Assembly (NCBI GenBank): GCA_007844125.1
Contig: CM017558.1
Coordinates: 45,895,460-45,959,459 of the forward strand
Source of the DNA: Sinonovacula constricta
Lineage: Eukaryota > Mollusca > Bivalvia > Cardiida > Solecurtidae
Direction of reading: 5' to 3'
DNA length: 64,000 nucleotides
The notes under the pieces were generated by a model. That model saw only the letters and a program-made list of their open reading frames with translations. It was not told the origin of the DNA and made no database searches. How positions within the stretch are numbered: the first letter of the stretch is position 1; every line of letters starts with the position of its first letter. The position numbers were made by a program, and so were the translations under genes. Shown in pieces: positions 1 through 20,840 of the stretch.

Positions 1-3434
<3,434 letters not shown>

Positions 3435-3735
3435 AGACCCAAAGAACCGGCCGCAATAGCTCAGATGGTAGAGCGTCGGTTTGCGGATCGGGAGGTCGTG
3501 GGTTCGAACCCCGGCCGGGTCATACCAAAGACTTTAAAGTTGGTAGTAGTGGCTTCCCTCCTAAAGCTCGGGGCTAAGGGGACAGCATTACGCCTGACTC
3601 GTCGGTGTCAGTCTAATGGACCGGCCGGGTTCAGTCCCTGGGCACCTCATAAGTGCCCCTGTGCTATAATGAGAGAAATGTCGCTGCGCAGTATCGGCAA
3701 AAATGCCGGCTAATCCATCCATCCAGACCCAAAGA
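3435..3735 (+). mobile_element. tRNA-derived SINE with 11-bp target site duplication
   Basis: The element spans about 3446-3724 and is flanked by perfect 11-bp direct repeats (AGACCCAAAGA at 3435-3445 and 3725-3735). The head is tRNA-like: an A box (TAGCTCAGATGG, about 3457-3468) and a B box (GGTTCGAACCCC, about 3501-3512) of an RNA polymerase III promoter. A tRNA-unrelated body of roughly 190 bp follows. The 3' end is a short ATCC-repeat tail. Mobilisation would depend on the reverse transcriptase of a partner LINE, which is not visible here. The anticodon arm does not fold well, so this is a SINE head and not a working tRNA gene. The perfect duplication suggests a recent insertion. An 82-codon open frame across it is incidental. 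Confidence 0.9.
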
Positions 3736-4708
3736 CAAAAGTTTTAGTAGAAGAATCTGCGCTCTGCATGTCAGCTAGAACACCCTCTTTCCTTATTTTG
3801 CCCCGACAGAGATTCAAACCCAGGCGTTAAGTAAGCGTAAATACAAATAAATACAAGTGGGCGACCCTACCACTTTGCTTGGGACAACTTCAAAAAGGCA
3901 TCTAATGAGGATTGCTTTGAATATTTGTTTTTTTCCTTTATAAAGTCCATTTAATTGGTACAAAAGACAGAAAAGATGGACTCATAGTTTTTGACTTTTT
4001 ATCTTAACGCAAACTGAACATAAGACGCAGCTCCCACATACCAAAAGTTTTATTCGGCCTATATCCACAGGGACATGGGAAAAATAGACAAAATAATTCA
4101 TTGTTGTCATTTTAATCTAAAACCTGTCAGTACAGCTGATGAATACTTCGCCGTGGCAACAAAACAATAATAAAGGGATTTTGTAGTAGCCCAAATTACA
4201 TTAAGAAGGATTATTTGGAAATACGATTTCAGTATTGAATACTCGTTCTTGTTCTCCTGCATTATTATTTTGACGGATTTGGTACATTTTCTTCATGAAG
4301 AAACTAGAGTAGGCATACACATGATAAATTGGGTTAGGCTGATGAATTTTGTCGATGCGGGCAGAATTGTGTATTAGATACGCGTAAAACTTTATTTTTC
4401 CAGCTATTAGTTTTGAAGGAAAATTAACCAAAGTTTATGTTTGTTAAAAGTATCTTAAACATTACTTTTTCCGCTTCAATGCCTGGGTAGGAAGGAAAAA
4501 TGATTGATGTACTGAGATAAAAATATCCTTTAACAAATTAAATATTTATATAGTAAATTCTAAGCAACACTGAGCATCAATTTTATGACTATATGCCTTG
4601 AAAATTACACGAAAATGGTGACTAAATGCTATAATTTGGCCACTAACTGATGGGGATCTGTCTTCATCATTATTAATCTATCCAATCGTGATCCAACATG
4701 AGCAGCAC
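3736..4708. other. No recognisable feature
   Basis: AT-rich DNA with no exon-like segment, RNA gene or clear repeat. Confidence 0.55.
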
Positions 4709-4939
4709 CAGGAAGTGCGGAGTTAAATAAGAATATATGACAAAGTCCTATGAGCATTGCAACATATACCAAACTCCGAAAAGGCACAGAACAAAGGTAT
4801 TTCACATGCAAGCCAAGCAAAAAGTAAGAACAAATTTGTGATGAGTCATTTAACGAAAAGAGCAAACCCGATAGTTACCGCCTCGGAACGATCAGTCAAC
4901 AGGTTTAAGCACCCATTTTGCCCACTGAACGGTAACTTT
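4709..4939. repeat. Dispersed repeat family D, nested or inverted copy
   Basis: Most of this copy (about 4726-4900) is in minus orientation and matches the tail and core of the family described at 17655 and 18917. The flanking pieces at about 4709-4725 (GGAAGTGCGGAGTTA) and 4901-4939 (GGTTTAAGCACCC, then a degraded core) match the same family in plus orientation. The core is therefore present in both orientations. This fits one copy inserted into another, or an internal inversion. Confidence 0.75.
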
Positions 4940-11803
<6,864 letters not shown>

Positions 11804-12220
11804 TTATGGACGTTTTTTAAAGTCGTTAGTATTTTTGTCTTCAAGACAAAACTCCATTTTGTAAAAAACAAAAAAACAAAAACAGTCCAAATTCCAACTT
11901 TCATGATAAGTACACTTTTTTGTAGGATTAGTACACGTACTTAATTTTTGAAACTCAGAAAATGTATTGTAAACCTTCAAACATAAATACCCGAAGTGAG
12001 TTTTAAGTTTACGAACCATACACTTTGTTTCTTCATGACACGCATCAAATTTGCGAGTATGGCCTTTATTAACGCCATTAGAACGACGCTGTATTTTAAA
12101 TGAGGCGAACGTGTTGCAGTTTTGACATTTCAAAGAGTAAACAACTTGATGCATTATCTTAACCAATAGTGCCTTTGGGAATAGGCAATTAACTCGATCA
12201 TTTGAAGATATTAGAATCAA
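11804..12220 (-). CDS. Unrecognised 138-codon open frame (doubtful)
   Basis: An uninterrupted minus-strand frame from an ATG at 12220 to a stop at 11804. It is one of the longest non-repetitive open frames in the window, although the DNA is AT-rich and stops are common. The predicted peptide is Lys- and Cys-rich. It has a CxxC pair near residues 33-36 (CQNC), a further CHEETKC motif near residues 61-67 and scattered aromatics. I do not recognise a domain. The arrangement faintly recalls a zinc-binding or transposon-derived fragment, but no diagnostic motif is present. No splice sites or promoter decide for or against it. A chance frame is quite possible. Confidence 0.18.
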   Translation of the reverse strand: MILISSNDRVNCLFPKALLVKIMHQVVYSLKCQNCNTFASFKIQRRSNGVNKGHTRKFDACHEETKCMVRKLKTHFGYLCLKVYNTFSEFQKLSTCTNPTKKCTYHESWNLDCFCFFVFYKMEFCLEDKNTNDFKKRP

Positions 12221-12454
12221 TTAACGTGTTTATATACTGGACCTATCTGAACTTGATAAATAAATTAAAAAGTTCACACTGAATATTGATGAAGGGTAAG
12301 CGAGTGTAACGAAATGGGCATTACTTTGGTTATTTTAATTATATTGTCAATCAATAACGGTGTATCGTGTCAATGTACGGTAGAAACATATTTATATTTA
12401 CTAAATAAGCTAAATCATGTACTTTTTATAGAACAATATGTTATATGCTTACGC

Positions 12455-13110
12455 TGTAAGGCAGAACATGTTGATTTCTTAATTACTTTTAAATAATGAC
12501 ATTAAAGTTATTGTAATTTTGGAGTAAATGATGCAATTTGACTCAACTGTTTCGTCTTCACAATTGTTCGCTAAACAATATAATATATTTCATAACACAC
12601 ACTGTTTAAAAGAGAAATTATTATGTATTGTTTATCAAACGAAAAACGATCAATAGATCCATTTTTTACAGTTCTTCTTTCTTTTTATACAAGAAATGCG
12701 CTGACAATCGAATATCACTTGGACAGAATGAGTGGAAAGTATTCCAATACATGAACTGTTTATAATTTGACAAAACGCCATGGAAACTTAATTAGCCAAT
12801 AACCTGGATACGATGACCGTTATTTTTTTCACAATGACGAAATCGTTAGTTATTTTTATTAATGTTGTTAACAAATAGGAGTTATATCCATTAAAATTCC
12901 ATTATCACAACTATGATGAATTATGAATATTCAAAAACTTGTTAACATATTTAACTTATGTGGCAATGTGGATAATTCAGAACGGCAATCATGAATATGA
13001 TAATCAAAGAGACTATATCATCCTACACGAAAAGACTAAAACAGAGATAGCTTTGCAGACAAAGCAATTTGACTATAAATGAGATGTTTGCGGTCAAAGA
13101 GAAATTAAGA
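12455..13110 (+). repeat. Ancient dispersed repeat, partner of 20400-20840
   Basis: Several blocks match the region at about 20400-20840 in the same order and orientation: an AGGCAGA..ATGTTGAT block near 12460 and 20405, a TCGAATATC block near 12706 and 20576, and a GTGGATAAT..CAATCATGA block near 12967 and 20722. The spacing differs, so the two are diverged copies of one old repeat of about 450-650 bp. No protein-coding remnant was recognised. Confidence 0.55.
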
Positions 13111-13740
13111 ATAATGTATGCAATTACACATCAATATTCTGAAGGAGGCGTCGTCTTACATTCACATTCCTGTGACAACGCATACAGTTTCCAATATTTG
13201 TTAAGTCCTTTCTGCTTTTGTCATAACACTGTAATAACACAATTTTGTATATTTAACAGGTTAAAAGTATATTGGTTTTATGTCTTAATATCAGCCTGAA
13301 TAATGCATTGCCGTTTTTACACAATAGAAAACACACTTTTCTACAAAATATATGTGCATTATAAGCCGTCTTAAAATACCAATACTTCGATTTTACCTCT
13401 TACAGTATACACGTAAAGCCGTTACTATTACTATTAAAGGTCAACTTGGCATGCTACGCAGTCATATGTTGATGCCAGTTGTGGAAACCATTTAATTTAA
13501 AATAAATTAAATACATTGTTAACTGTTGTTGCAAAAACGATATAAACACTTGTTAAATTTATTATTATATATGAATGCGAAAATTATATTTTCTAAATAA
13601 CGTTTTGTCATGAATATATATAATAAAATGTGTCCAATTATGATCACTTGTATTTACAGTGATGTTTCTATGGATACAAACTATTTGCGCGCGTTTAAAT
13701 AGTAGCGCCTTGTTTCATCCGATCATTCTTTCTTTTAATT

Positions 13741-13976
13741 GCTTTGCTTTGAGAAACCCATCAGGAATTATGAGGTTAGAGCTCTGTAAATCCGGTTTAA
13801 GCACCCCCAGTAGGCCCATATTGCCAACTGACCCTTCCAAGGCAGTAACTGCCGGGTTTGCTCTTTTCGTTAAATGACACATCACAAAATTGTTCTTACT
13901 TTTCACTCGTCATGTGCCTTTTCAGAGTTTGATATACGTTGCAATGCTCATGGGACTTTGTCATATATTCTTATTA
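13741..13976 (+). repeat. Dispersed repeat family D, subfamily I
   Basis: A near full-length plus-strand copy. The head has GAGGTTAGAGCTCTGTAAA, followed by the TTTAAGCACCC core, then a core like ACTGACC..TTCCAAGGC.GTAACTG. The tail ends in GTTTGATATACGTTGCAATG..TTTGTCATATATTCTTATT. It closely matches 18917-19172. The pre-head region (about 13685-13740) also aligns loosely with 18860-18916, so the true element may start further 5'. Confidence 0.85.
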
Positions 13977-14170
13977 AAGTACAGATATCATGTTGCCGTG
14001 CATAGGACTAAGACTGGTACTAAGAAAATTAAGTCTTAATAAAAGTCATTGATGGAATTGATTCTTAATTTAATATTCAATCACACTGCGCCGTCAATGT
14101 ATAATTCCTGGAAGTTTATTTACGATTCGAGCAAGTCTATTAACAGCCTTCTGGCACACATAACGAAAAT

Positions 14171-14290
14171 CAAACAGTAAGCGTTTCAAACGTATGTTGC
14201 TGTCTTCGTGTAATAAAGCCGACATATGTTAAGGTGTTCAACAGCGAGCAAAGTACTTATGTATACTTACAAAGAAACGCTTACTGTTTG
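14171..14290. repeat. 17-bp perfect inverted repeat, 86-bp spacer
   Basis: The arm at 14171-14187 (CAAACAGTAAGCGTTTC) is the exact reverse complement of 14274-14290. The bases beyond both arms do not pair. No target-site duplication is visible at the outer edges. It may be the ends of a very small MITE-like element or an RNA stem; the sequence does not decide. Confidence 0.8.
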
Positions 14291-14580
14291 TTATGCCTAG
14301 AAGCCAGCAAAAGAACACTGTATAAAAGCTGCTTCTTTGTAGCTGACATCTTATTAACACATACTGGGGGAGGTGAGAATATTCTGTCAAGCTCGAAGCA
14401 AGAGTGGCATTTCCATGGAAATCAATTCAACACTAAGGCCCATTATGTAAACCGTCTTCTGTTAATGACATAACCAAAGATCATACTGACAAAACCAAAT
14501 AAAAAAACATAACAATAAGGTACAACACTAACATTGTTCAGGCGTGATCAGTTACATGTATCTTGCATGGTTTTTGTACG

Positions 14581-14760
14581 AGGCCCTTTTGCCGACTGAC
14601 CGTTCCAAGGCGGTAACTGATGTTTTTTTTTGTGTGTGTTATGTCAGGTCTCTGTGTTTTTGTCACATTTACTTTTACCTTGTTTGTCTTTGTCTACAGG
14701 TAGATAAAATTTAAATATCTGTGGAAATTTTGATTGGACCTTTTCTTATTTACCTATTCA
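14581..14760 (+). repeat. Dispersed repeat family D, subfamily II, head-truncated
   Basis: It starts inside the core (TTTTGCCGACTGACCGTTCC at about 14588) and continues through the subfamily II tail (GTAGATAAAATTTAAATATC, then TTTTGATTGGACC and TTATTTACCTATTCA). It is almost the same as the corresponding part of 17655-17898. The head is missing or replaced. Confidence 0.88.
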
Positions 14761-14762
14761 AT

Positions 14763-17654
14763 GGATATTAGCAAACTGCATCAAAATTAAGATGTGTTTC
14801 TTTCTTCACATGTTTAACATGAGCTTCTCGAAGATGGCTTATGTATGGTTTATTTATTTTCAAAGTTTTTTAGATAGTGTACATCGGGACGAGTCTGATG
14901 ACAATCTATTGAAGCATCAGTTCTGTCATAGTCTTCGTCTAGAATCAATTTAAGCACAAATAGTACATGTTTTTCTTGTCAATCAGATATGTTCGCGTTC
15001 CGAAAATGTTTTGGTGAGTCACAGTCTTATATCTATGTACTGATAGCTATGTCGCATTGTGCCTAAAGTAACCTTTTATTAGAGAAGCAAATAATTTACA
15101 AAAAGTGCTATGTTGATAACACACGAAGCCATCGCAACTTATACTTGTCATAACGACGTCAATGCAAATCATAATGTAAATGTAATTCATCATCATTTTC
15201 ACCAGATGATATAATTATACAAACCGTTCACAAAAGTAGTTTCCCAGAATTGAATACTTTCTTCAAATATATGTCAGATTATAGAAGATATATACGATAT
15301 CGTCTATCCTAGTCTACTATATAACAGTATTGTATAAAAATGTGGCTAATATCAGGAGTCTTTTGCTGTTGAATTCATTTACATAACATGCGAGTCTTGC
15401 TGCGAGCAACATCATTAAGCATAGTCGCATCCATTGATCGTCATATGAACGTTGGCTTAGGCAGGATTAACCATTATAGATATAACACTGCGGACTGTCG
15501 GCATTGCTGGTTAAGATAGTAAAAATAAGTGTTTCATTCTTTAAAATACAATTAATTGTATATATGAAGAAAACATTACTTTCTCCGAACCTGTTTATAA
15601 TTAATTAAAACAGTTTTAGATTATTCAACCGTTAGCTCTTTAATTCACTTACAAGATATGCATGTCAAAACGTTTTCATTAAGAACTAATATATATATAT
15701 ATATGGTAAAAATTATATGGACTTGTTTACATTGTCTCAAACTAATTTAATATCCTAATTCGCAATTAGCCTGTTTACTTTCATAACTTGCAAATAATTA
15801 AATAAACAGGTATTATGTATTTTGAAGTGCGCAAATTATAAGATGTTATTCGTGATTTTATATACCTCATCGAAATGTACACTTTAAAGTTAGCATATTA
15901 TTAAGCCATTAATTGATTTAATTTACTGATTAATTAATTGATTTTAAAAAAAGTATTTTATGAATTAAAAATTAAACAACGCGATGTGTGTCATTCATTC
16001 ATAAAGGAATAATATCTAATTGAAATATGGAAATTAATACAACAACCGGCCTAAAACTTAAAATCGCTTCTTTGTAATGTCATTAACTAGAAGATGCTCA
16101 GGACTTTACATGCTCTCAAATATGTCTTAGGAATCTTAGATGCAAACCTGGCAAATCATTCGGTTATGCACAGTAGCCGACGTGTTAATGACGCAAGGCT
16201 ATATGTTTATGGGATCAAATAAAAAGATAACAGGTTTTGCATCTGTTTTATTCAAAATGAAAGCTTTATAGTAATCTTTCGGAATATTTTTTAAATTAAT
16301 CGGATTGAAAATATAATACATTTCAATTATCAAATTAAATTGTTTATATCCATTTTATAATATACTTGATTTAAAAACATTCCTGTAATAACGTTGTGTA
16401 TACATACAAAAATTACCACATTTGCCACAAACGTCTGCACAAAGAAGTTGTATTAATTAACAATTTCTCAATTGCTGTTTCAATTGCAAAAATGTTTGTT
16501 TTGAATTGCCTGAGTCTGACACAAGTAAAAAAACGACCTGCGTCTCATTCCTGATCTCATTGTATCTAAAATGGCTACCATAGCAAGTCCATTTACACGG
16601 TGTCATGGATGTGTATGTATTTCTGCATGTCAGGCTATTTCAATTAAGCACCATAAACTTAATTTATTGTCATTTAAACGTTCACTTTGGCAGGCAAATC
16701 TGTCCGATCAAAGGCTACTGAACAGTTATTACAGGATGTCATGGTTAATGTGTACAATTGCCTTTTACATTGTTGTTGTCATTCGTGTCAGGAAGAAAAA
16801 CATGAATCAATCCAAACACTTACAACGTAGAAAATGTGTCCATTTCAACTTACATAACGGTCAATGCAATTACTTAAATTTTAGAGCTTTCTCACAGAAG
16901 TGTTTCCTTGTAATCAACCAAGTGTGAATGATAAACGATTAAAGTTCGCTGACCTTTTGCACTCACGATAATATGAATGAAGCTAAAAAAAGGAGGAAGA
17001 TGTTGCATATGATGCTGGCAGCAAATGCGGTGGCTGTCCTAAGGAATAAATCTGGTGTCATTAATGCAATTGCATATCAATATTTTGTAGTAAGCGTTTA
17101 ACAGAATGTTCGGCATCTCAATAATATAGTTCATTGACAAGGCAAAAATGTTAGGTAAGAAAACAAGATGGCAGTTGATCATTCTCTTTTCTTGTAATTC
17201 TTATTAAAACTCTTATTATTTTATATTTGACTCATATAACATCGGGATTTTTTTTAATCTTTATCATATATAATATGTCAACTGCGGATAAATCCTCGGC
17301 GTTTATAATATGTTTTTTAAACGATTAACTCTAAACAATACTACGTTTTATTTTGTTGATTTTCTAAAATTCTATTGTTTCTTCCATATTATTTACATTT
17401 CACTTTTGACACTTTTGGCATATGACGTCATGGCATTTATGACGTCGTTATATGGTTCTTATAATATATCAGCGCTTGTACTGCTTTATTTTATTTTAAA
17501 CTACTCTCTCATTTGGAATTTTTTGGTTGCCGAGGCTTTTATCTACTGTAAATACTGTACATATGTTCATTATATCTGTTTTAACTCCCGATGCAGGTGC
17601 TTATTGTTAGTTGTGTCACTTTGACGGGATACTTTTATTTACACTGTTTGTTTG
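14763..17654. other. AT-rich DNA, no recognisable gene
   Basis: No exon or RNA gene was recognised. There is a short TA run at about 15689-15704. Two CRE-like sites, TGACGTCA at 17423-17430 and TGACGTCG at 17440-17447, sit 9 bp apart. Open frames at 16571-16927 and 17310-17624 are long for this composition but show no domain or codon signature. Confidence 0.5.
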
Positions 17655-17898
17655 ATAGAAAAACCGTCAGGAAGTGCGAGGTTGGAGCGCTCCACAAACG
17701 GTTTAAGCACCCCAGTTGGCCATTTTGCCGACTGACCGTTCCAAGGCGGTAACTGATGGTTTTTCTTTTTGTGTGTTATGTCTCGTCTCTGTGTTTTTTG
17801 TCACATTTACATTTACCTTGTCTGCCTTGGTCTGCAGGTAGATAAAATTTAAATATCTGTGAAAATTTTGATAGGACCTTTTCTTATTTACCTATTCA
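17655..17898 (+). repeat. Dispersed repeat family D, subfamily II, full-length type copy
   Basis: This is the best reference for subfamily II. The head is CCGTCAGGAAGTGCGAGGTT, followed by the core GGTTTAAGCACCCCAGTTGG and GCCGACTGACCGTTCCAAGG. The tail has TGTTATGTCTCGTCTCTGTG, a pyrimidine-rich segment and GATAGGACCTTTTCTTATTT. The GGTTTAAGCACCCC stretch loosely resembles a pol III B box, but no A box is evident. The transposition class is therefore open: SINE-like or non-autonomous DNA element. Confidence 0.9.
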
Positions 17899-18046
17899 TT
17901 ATTATAACTACATGAATTATTTTGGCTTGTATTTAAGTATATAAGATCGTGAAACACACCTAGATAAGTAAAGTATTTATTAATTGCAACCTGACTTGCA
18001 CATTAAACCGAATTCATTCTTAAGTGAAAACGAGTATTACAAGAGC

Positions 18047-18180
18047 AACCCAAGTCGGCCCCTTTACAAAATGACCTTTCCAATGAGTTAACATTTAGGT
18101 TTGCACGATCTTATGTAATGTCATTTGACGGGCATGTGAATACCTTTTCAAATTTTAATATATAATACAATACTAATATG
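18047..18180 (+). repeat. Dispersed repeat family D, degraded copy
   Basis: It retains CACCC-like and AAGTCGGCCC core pieces, a decayed ACCTTTCCAATGAGTTAAC core, then TTTGACGGGCATGTGAATACC and the tail. It is more diverged than its neighbours, so it is probably an older insertion. Confidence 0.7.
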
Positions 18181-18224
18181 ATATTCTCTCTTTTTCGTAA
18201 TAATGCAGCTAAACTAGACCTTTA

Positions 18225-18650
18225 TTTCTTCTAAGTCTCACTGTCTTTCAAATTCTCTTTTTGAGCGTAATGGTATCATCACTAAGACGACAATATATAA
18301 CAAGGTTTGGTGTTTATCTCTGACATTGATAGACATTAAGACGTTAACGTAGACATTATCAGTATCTATCCGATTACATGCTGCTGGCTACCAAACAAGT
18401 TAGCTCTTGGTGGTAAAATTGCAGAACTACTTGGTTCACGTTTGTAATTGTAAGAAACTTTGTTTAACCGTCTTTAAAATAGAATATCAATACATGAAAA
18501 CAACACTTGTTTAAACCAGCGACTCTTTGTTTTGGGATTAATCACTTAACACTCTCAAATGATGGGTGTATTCTTACTTTACAGGTGCTCTTAACTGTCT
18601 TCCTTATCAAACAGTCACACATGTCTATTAACTCACAACATTTTAGCCCT
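18225..18650 (+). repeat. Ancient dispersed repeat, partner of 22078-22470
   Basis: Colinear similarity to 22078-22470: GTCTCA(C/T)..GTCTTTC.AATTCT at the start, then GCGTAATG..GTATCA/GTCAGCTAGACGAC, TATA..AAGGTTTGGTG, CTG(A/T)CATTGAT(A/C)G, a GTTGGTGGT-like block, and GACTCTTTG near 18521 and 22440. Both are plus orientation. No coding remnant was recognised. Confidence 0.65.
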
Positions 18651-18784
18651 TCATAAAATATCAACGTTGATGCTCAGTTATATTGTAAAATTTATAATTA
18701 GTACAACCTTCCAAATTTAGGTGATTAATGAAAGGTTTATATGGTATACTTTCAAATGTAAGCCTAGTTTATAATAAGCCTTGG

Positions 18785-18910
18785 AATTATACCATATTCT
18801 TTTCTAAACACTATGTGGACATTATTTTTTAATGACGTCACTACGTTCGTCATAACTTATAGAAAATACCAGCGCTTGGACATTTTGTATGCAAATAGAT
18901 CGTTTTTCTT
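18785..18910 (+). repeat. Direct duplication, copy A (partner at 19435-19560)
   Basis: 126 bp aligned without gaps to 19435-19560 at an offset of exactly 650 bp, with about 7 mismatches (roughly 94% identity). Copy A contains TGACGTCA at 18833-18840, which is mutated in copy B. Copy A runs directly into the family D element at 18917. Confidence 0.93.
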
Positions 18911-18916
18911 TTCATT

Positions 18917-19335
18917 GCTTGCATTTGAGAAACTCGTCAGGAAGTGCGAGGTTAGAGCTCTGTAAAACCGGTTTAAGCACCCCAGTTGGTCCATATTGCC
19001 GACTGACCGTACCAAGGCGGTAACTGTCGCGTTTGCTCTTTTCGTTAAATGACTCATCACAAATTTGTTCTTACTTTTAGCTTTGCTTGCATGTGAAATA
19101 CCTTTGTTCTGTGCCTTTTCAGAGTTTGATATATGTTGCAATGCTCATAGGACTTTGTCATATATTCTTATTCATGATCACAACAATGTTACTTGTGCAG
19201 TGTGGCGGTCGTAAAAAATTTCCCCGTGCATGTAATCTATGTTGTCATTTTATTCATCCTATAAGGATTGTTACGTGTATTTCCTTTGATAGACATTGGA
19301 CTTTGGTTCTTCAATTCCATCTTCACATAAACAAA
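18917..19335 (+). repeat. Dispersed repeat family D, subfamily I, full copy with 3' extension
   Basis: The head, core and subfamily I tail run to about 19172 (TTTGTCATATATTCTTATT). The next 160 bp (about 19173-19335) match 56973-57128: TTATTCATGAT(C/T)A, CATGTAATCTATGTTG, ATTGTTACGTG and TTCCATCT.CACA. The family unit is therefore at least 420 bp. Its parts also occur truncated elsewhere. Confidence 0.85.
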
Positions 19336-19434
19336 ATGCTACAACCATTTATTCGTCTCTGGTCATGTTTGTTCATGATTCAGAAAGTTATTTTTATTTA
19401 TAGTCAACCATTTTTGTGTAGTTTTTCAAATCGA

Positions 19435-19640
19435 AATTATACCATATTCTTTTCTAAACACTATGTGGACATTATTTTTCAATGATGTTTTTACGTTCGT
19501 CATAACTTATAGAAAATACCTGCGCTTGGACATTTTGTATTCAAATAGATCGTTTTTCTTGTGAAATACCTTTGTTCTGTGCCTTTTCGGAGTTTGGTAT
19601 ATGTTGCAATGCTCATAGGACTTTGTCATATATTCTTATT
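19435..19640 (+). repeat. Direct duplication, copy B, with internal deletion
   Basis: Positions 19435-19560 repeat 18785-18910. Position 19561 then joins straight to GTGAAATACCTTTGTTCTGT and the family D tail, matching 19093-19172. Copy B is thus copy A without the 182 bp at 18911-19092, which hold the head and core of the family D element. Confidence 0.9.
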
Positions 19641-20029
19641 ATTGATTTTATTTTAAACTCATATAGATAATGAACTTATCTCATGTAAAAAAGCATCGAA
19701 TGATTAATGTTATTAAATAAAAGAAGAGCTGGAACAATAATCTACAATGCAGAATATTTTAAAAGTTTATTAATTTGACAACAGAAATACTTGCACAAAT
19801 CGGAAATTCTTTTTACGGCAGTTTCAGGTTAACAAGACTCAACTGTTCATACATATCATTTTTCATGCGAGTATTGCTATTTATCTTTTGTTCTTAACTC
19901 AATGTATATTAATTTGTTGCATTTTTGACATTCCAATGACTAAACAGCATGCCTTGTTTGTCCAAGTTTATTCTTCTCCTAGACATCACTTGTATAGCTT
20001 GGTTCAGTTCTGTTTCTAATGCACCTGTT

Positions 20030-20275
20030 TTACTTGCATTTGAGAGTCCCCACACGAAGTGCGAGGTTAGAACTGCGTAAGACCGGTTTAAGCACCCAAG
20101 TCGGTTCCTTTGGCGGACTGACCGTTCCAAGTCGGTAACTGTTGGGTTTGCTATGTTTTATGTTATGTCTCGTCAAATTTTGTTGAAAGTTTTAAATTTG
20201 ACTGGCATGTGAATACATTTGTCCTCTGCCTTTTCTGTTTTTAATATATGTTGCAATACTCATAGGATTTTTTAA
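20030..20275 (+). repeat. Dispersed repeat family D, diverged subfamily I copy
   Basis: Head GAAGTGCGAGGTTAGAACTG, core CCGGTTTAAGCACCCAAGTC and GGACTGACCGTTCCAAGTCG, then TTTGACTGGCATGTGAATAC and a tail ending in TTGCAATACTCATAGGA. It is intermediate between the subfamilies: it keeps the TGTTATGTCTCGTC segment typical of subfamily II. Confidence 0.85.
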
Positions 20276-20399
20276 TATTTTATTTGATAAGCATTAACGA
20301 GCTGTCTTTGTGATAAATATAAATAATTCAAAAAATAAAGTCGACAATAAATGTTATAAAGGAATACTTAATGACGTTCTTTAATAGAACAATGTATTC

Positions 20400-20840
20400 T
20401 GAAAGGCAGAGTATGTTGATAACTTTACTATTTATTATTAATGAAGTGGACAAAATGTGTAAATATGAGAACGGATGGACTATATTTTCTTCTCAAATGA
20501 AAGCAGTTTGCGCTGTAAAAGAGCAATTTCTAACAGTAATCTTACGTTTTCTTTCACCATGAATGTGTTTACATTTCGAATATCGGTCAGTCTGACTGGA
20601 CTGAATAAATCTTGTCATTTGTTGTGACAAAGTGCTATGACAAATTTACCACCTATCATTATTCATAGAGTGTTAACACATACATATACAACTACTAGCT
20701 TGAACATCAACAATGTGTAAATGTGGATAATATACAGAGTCAATCATGAGTGTGTAAATCAAAGAGACATTACGTTATACATAAAGAGCAATGTGTTATT
20801 AAATCTGGCGTCTGCATTCAAAGACAAAATAAGCATAGCA
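20400..20840 (+). repeat. Ancient dispersed repeat, partner of 12455-13110
   Basis: See the partner copy; the same blocks occur in the same order. This copy is more compact. An incidental 63-codon open frame overlaps its start. Confidence 0.55.

Noticed and set aside
3449..3525. Functional tRNA gene at the SINE head
   Set aside because: A and B boxes are present but the anticodon stem does not pair, and the sequence continues into a SINE body with a tail and target duplications.
12314..12496. Plus-strand open frame with a good signal peptide (MGITLVILIILSINNGVSC..), candidate receptor first exon
   Set aside because: Its only donor-like GT sites leave phase 0 or 1, but exon 2 needs phase 2. 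The exon at 24612 fits phase, distance and cleavage site far better.
18857..19141. Minus-strand 94-codon frame and similar frames at 4757, 13715 and 19909
   Set aside because: All are shadows of repeat family D; the same peptide pieces recur with each copy.
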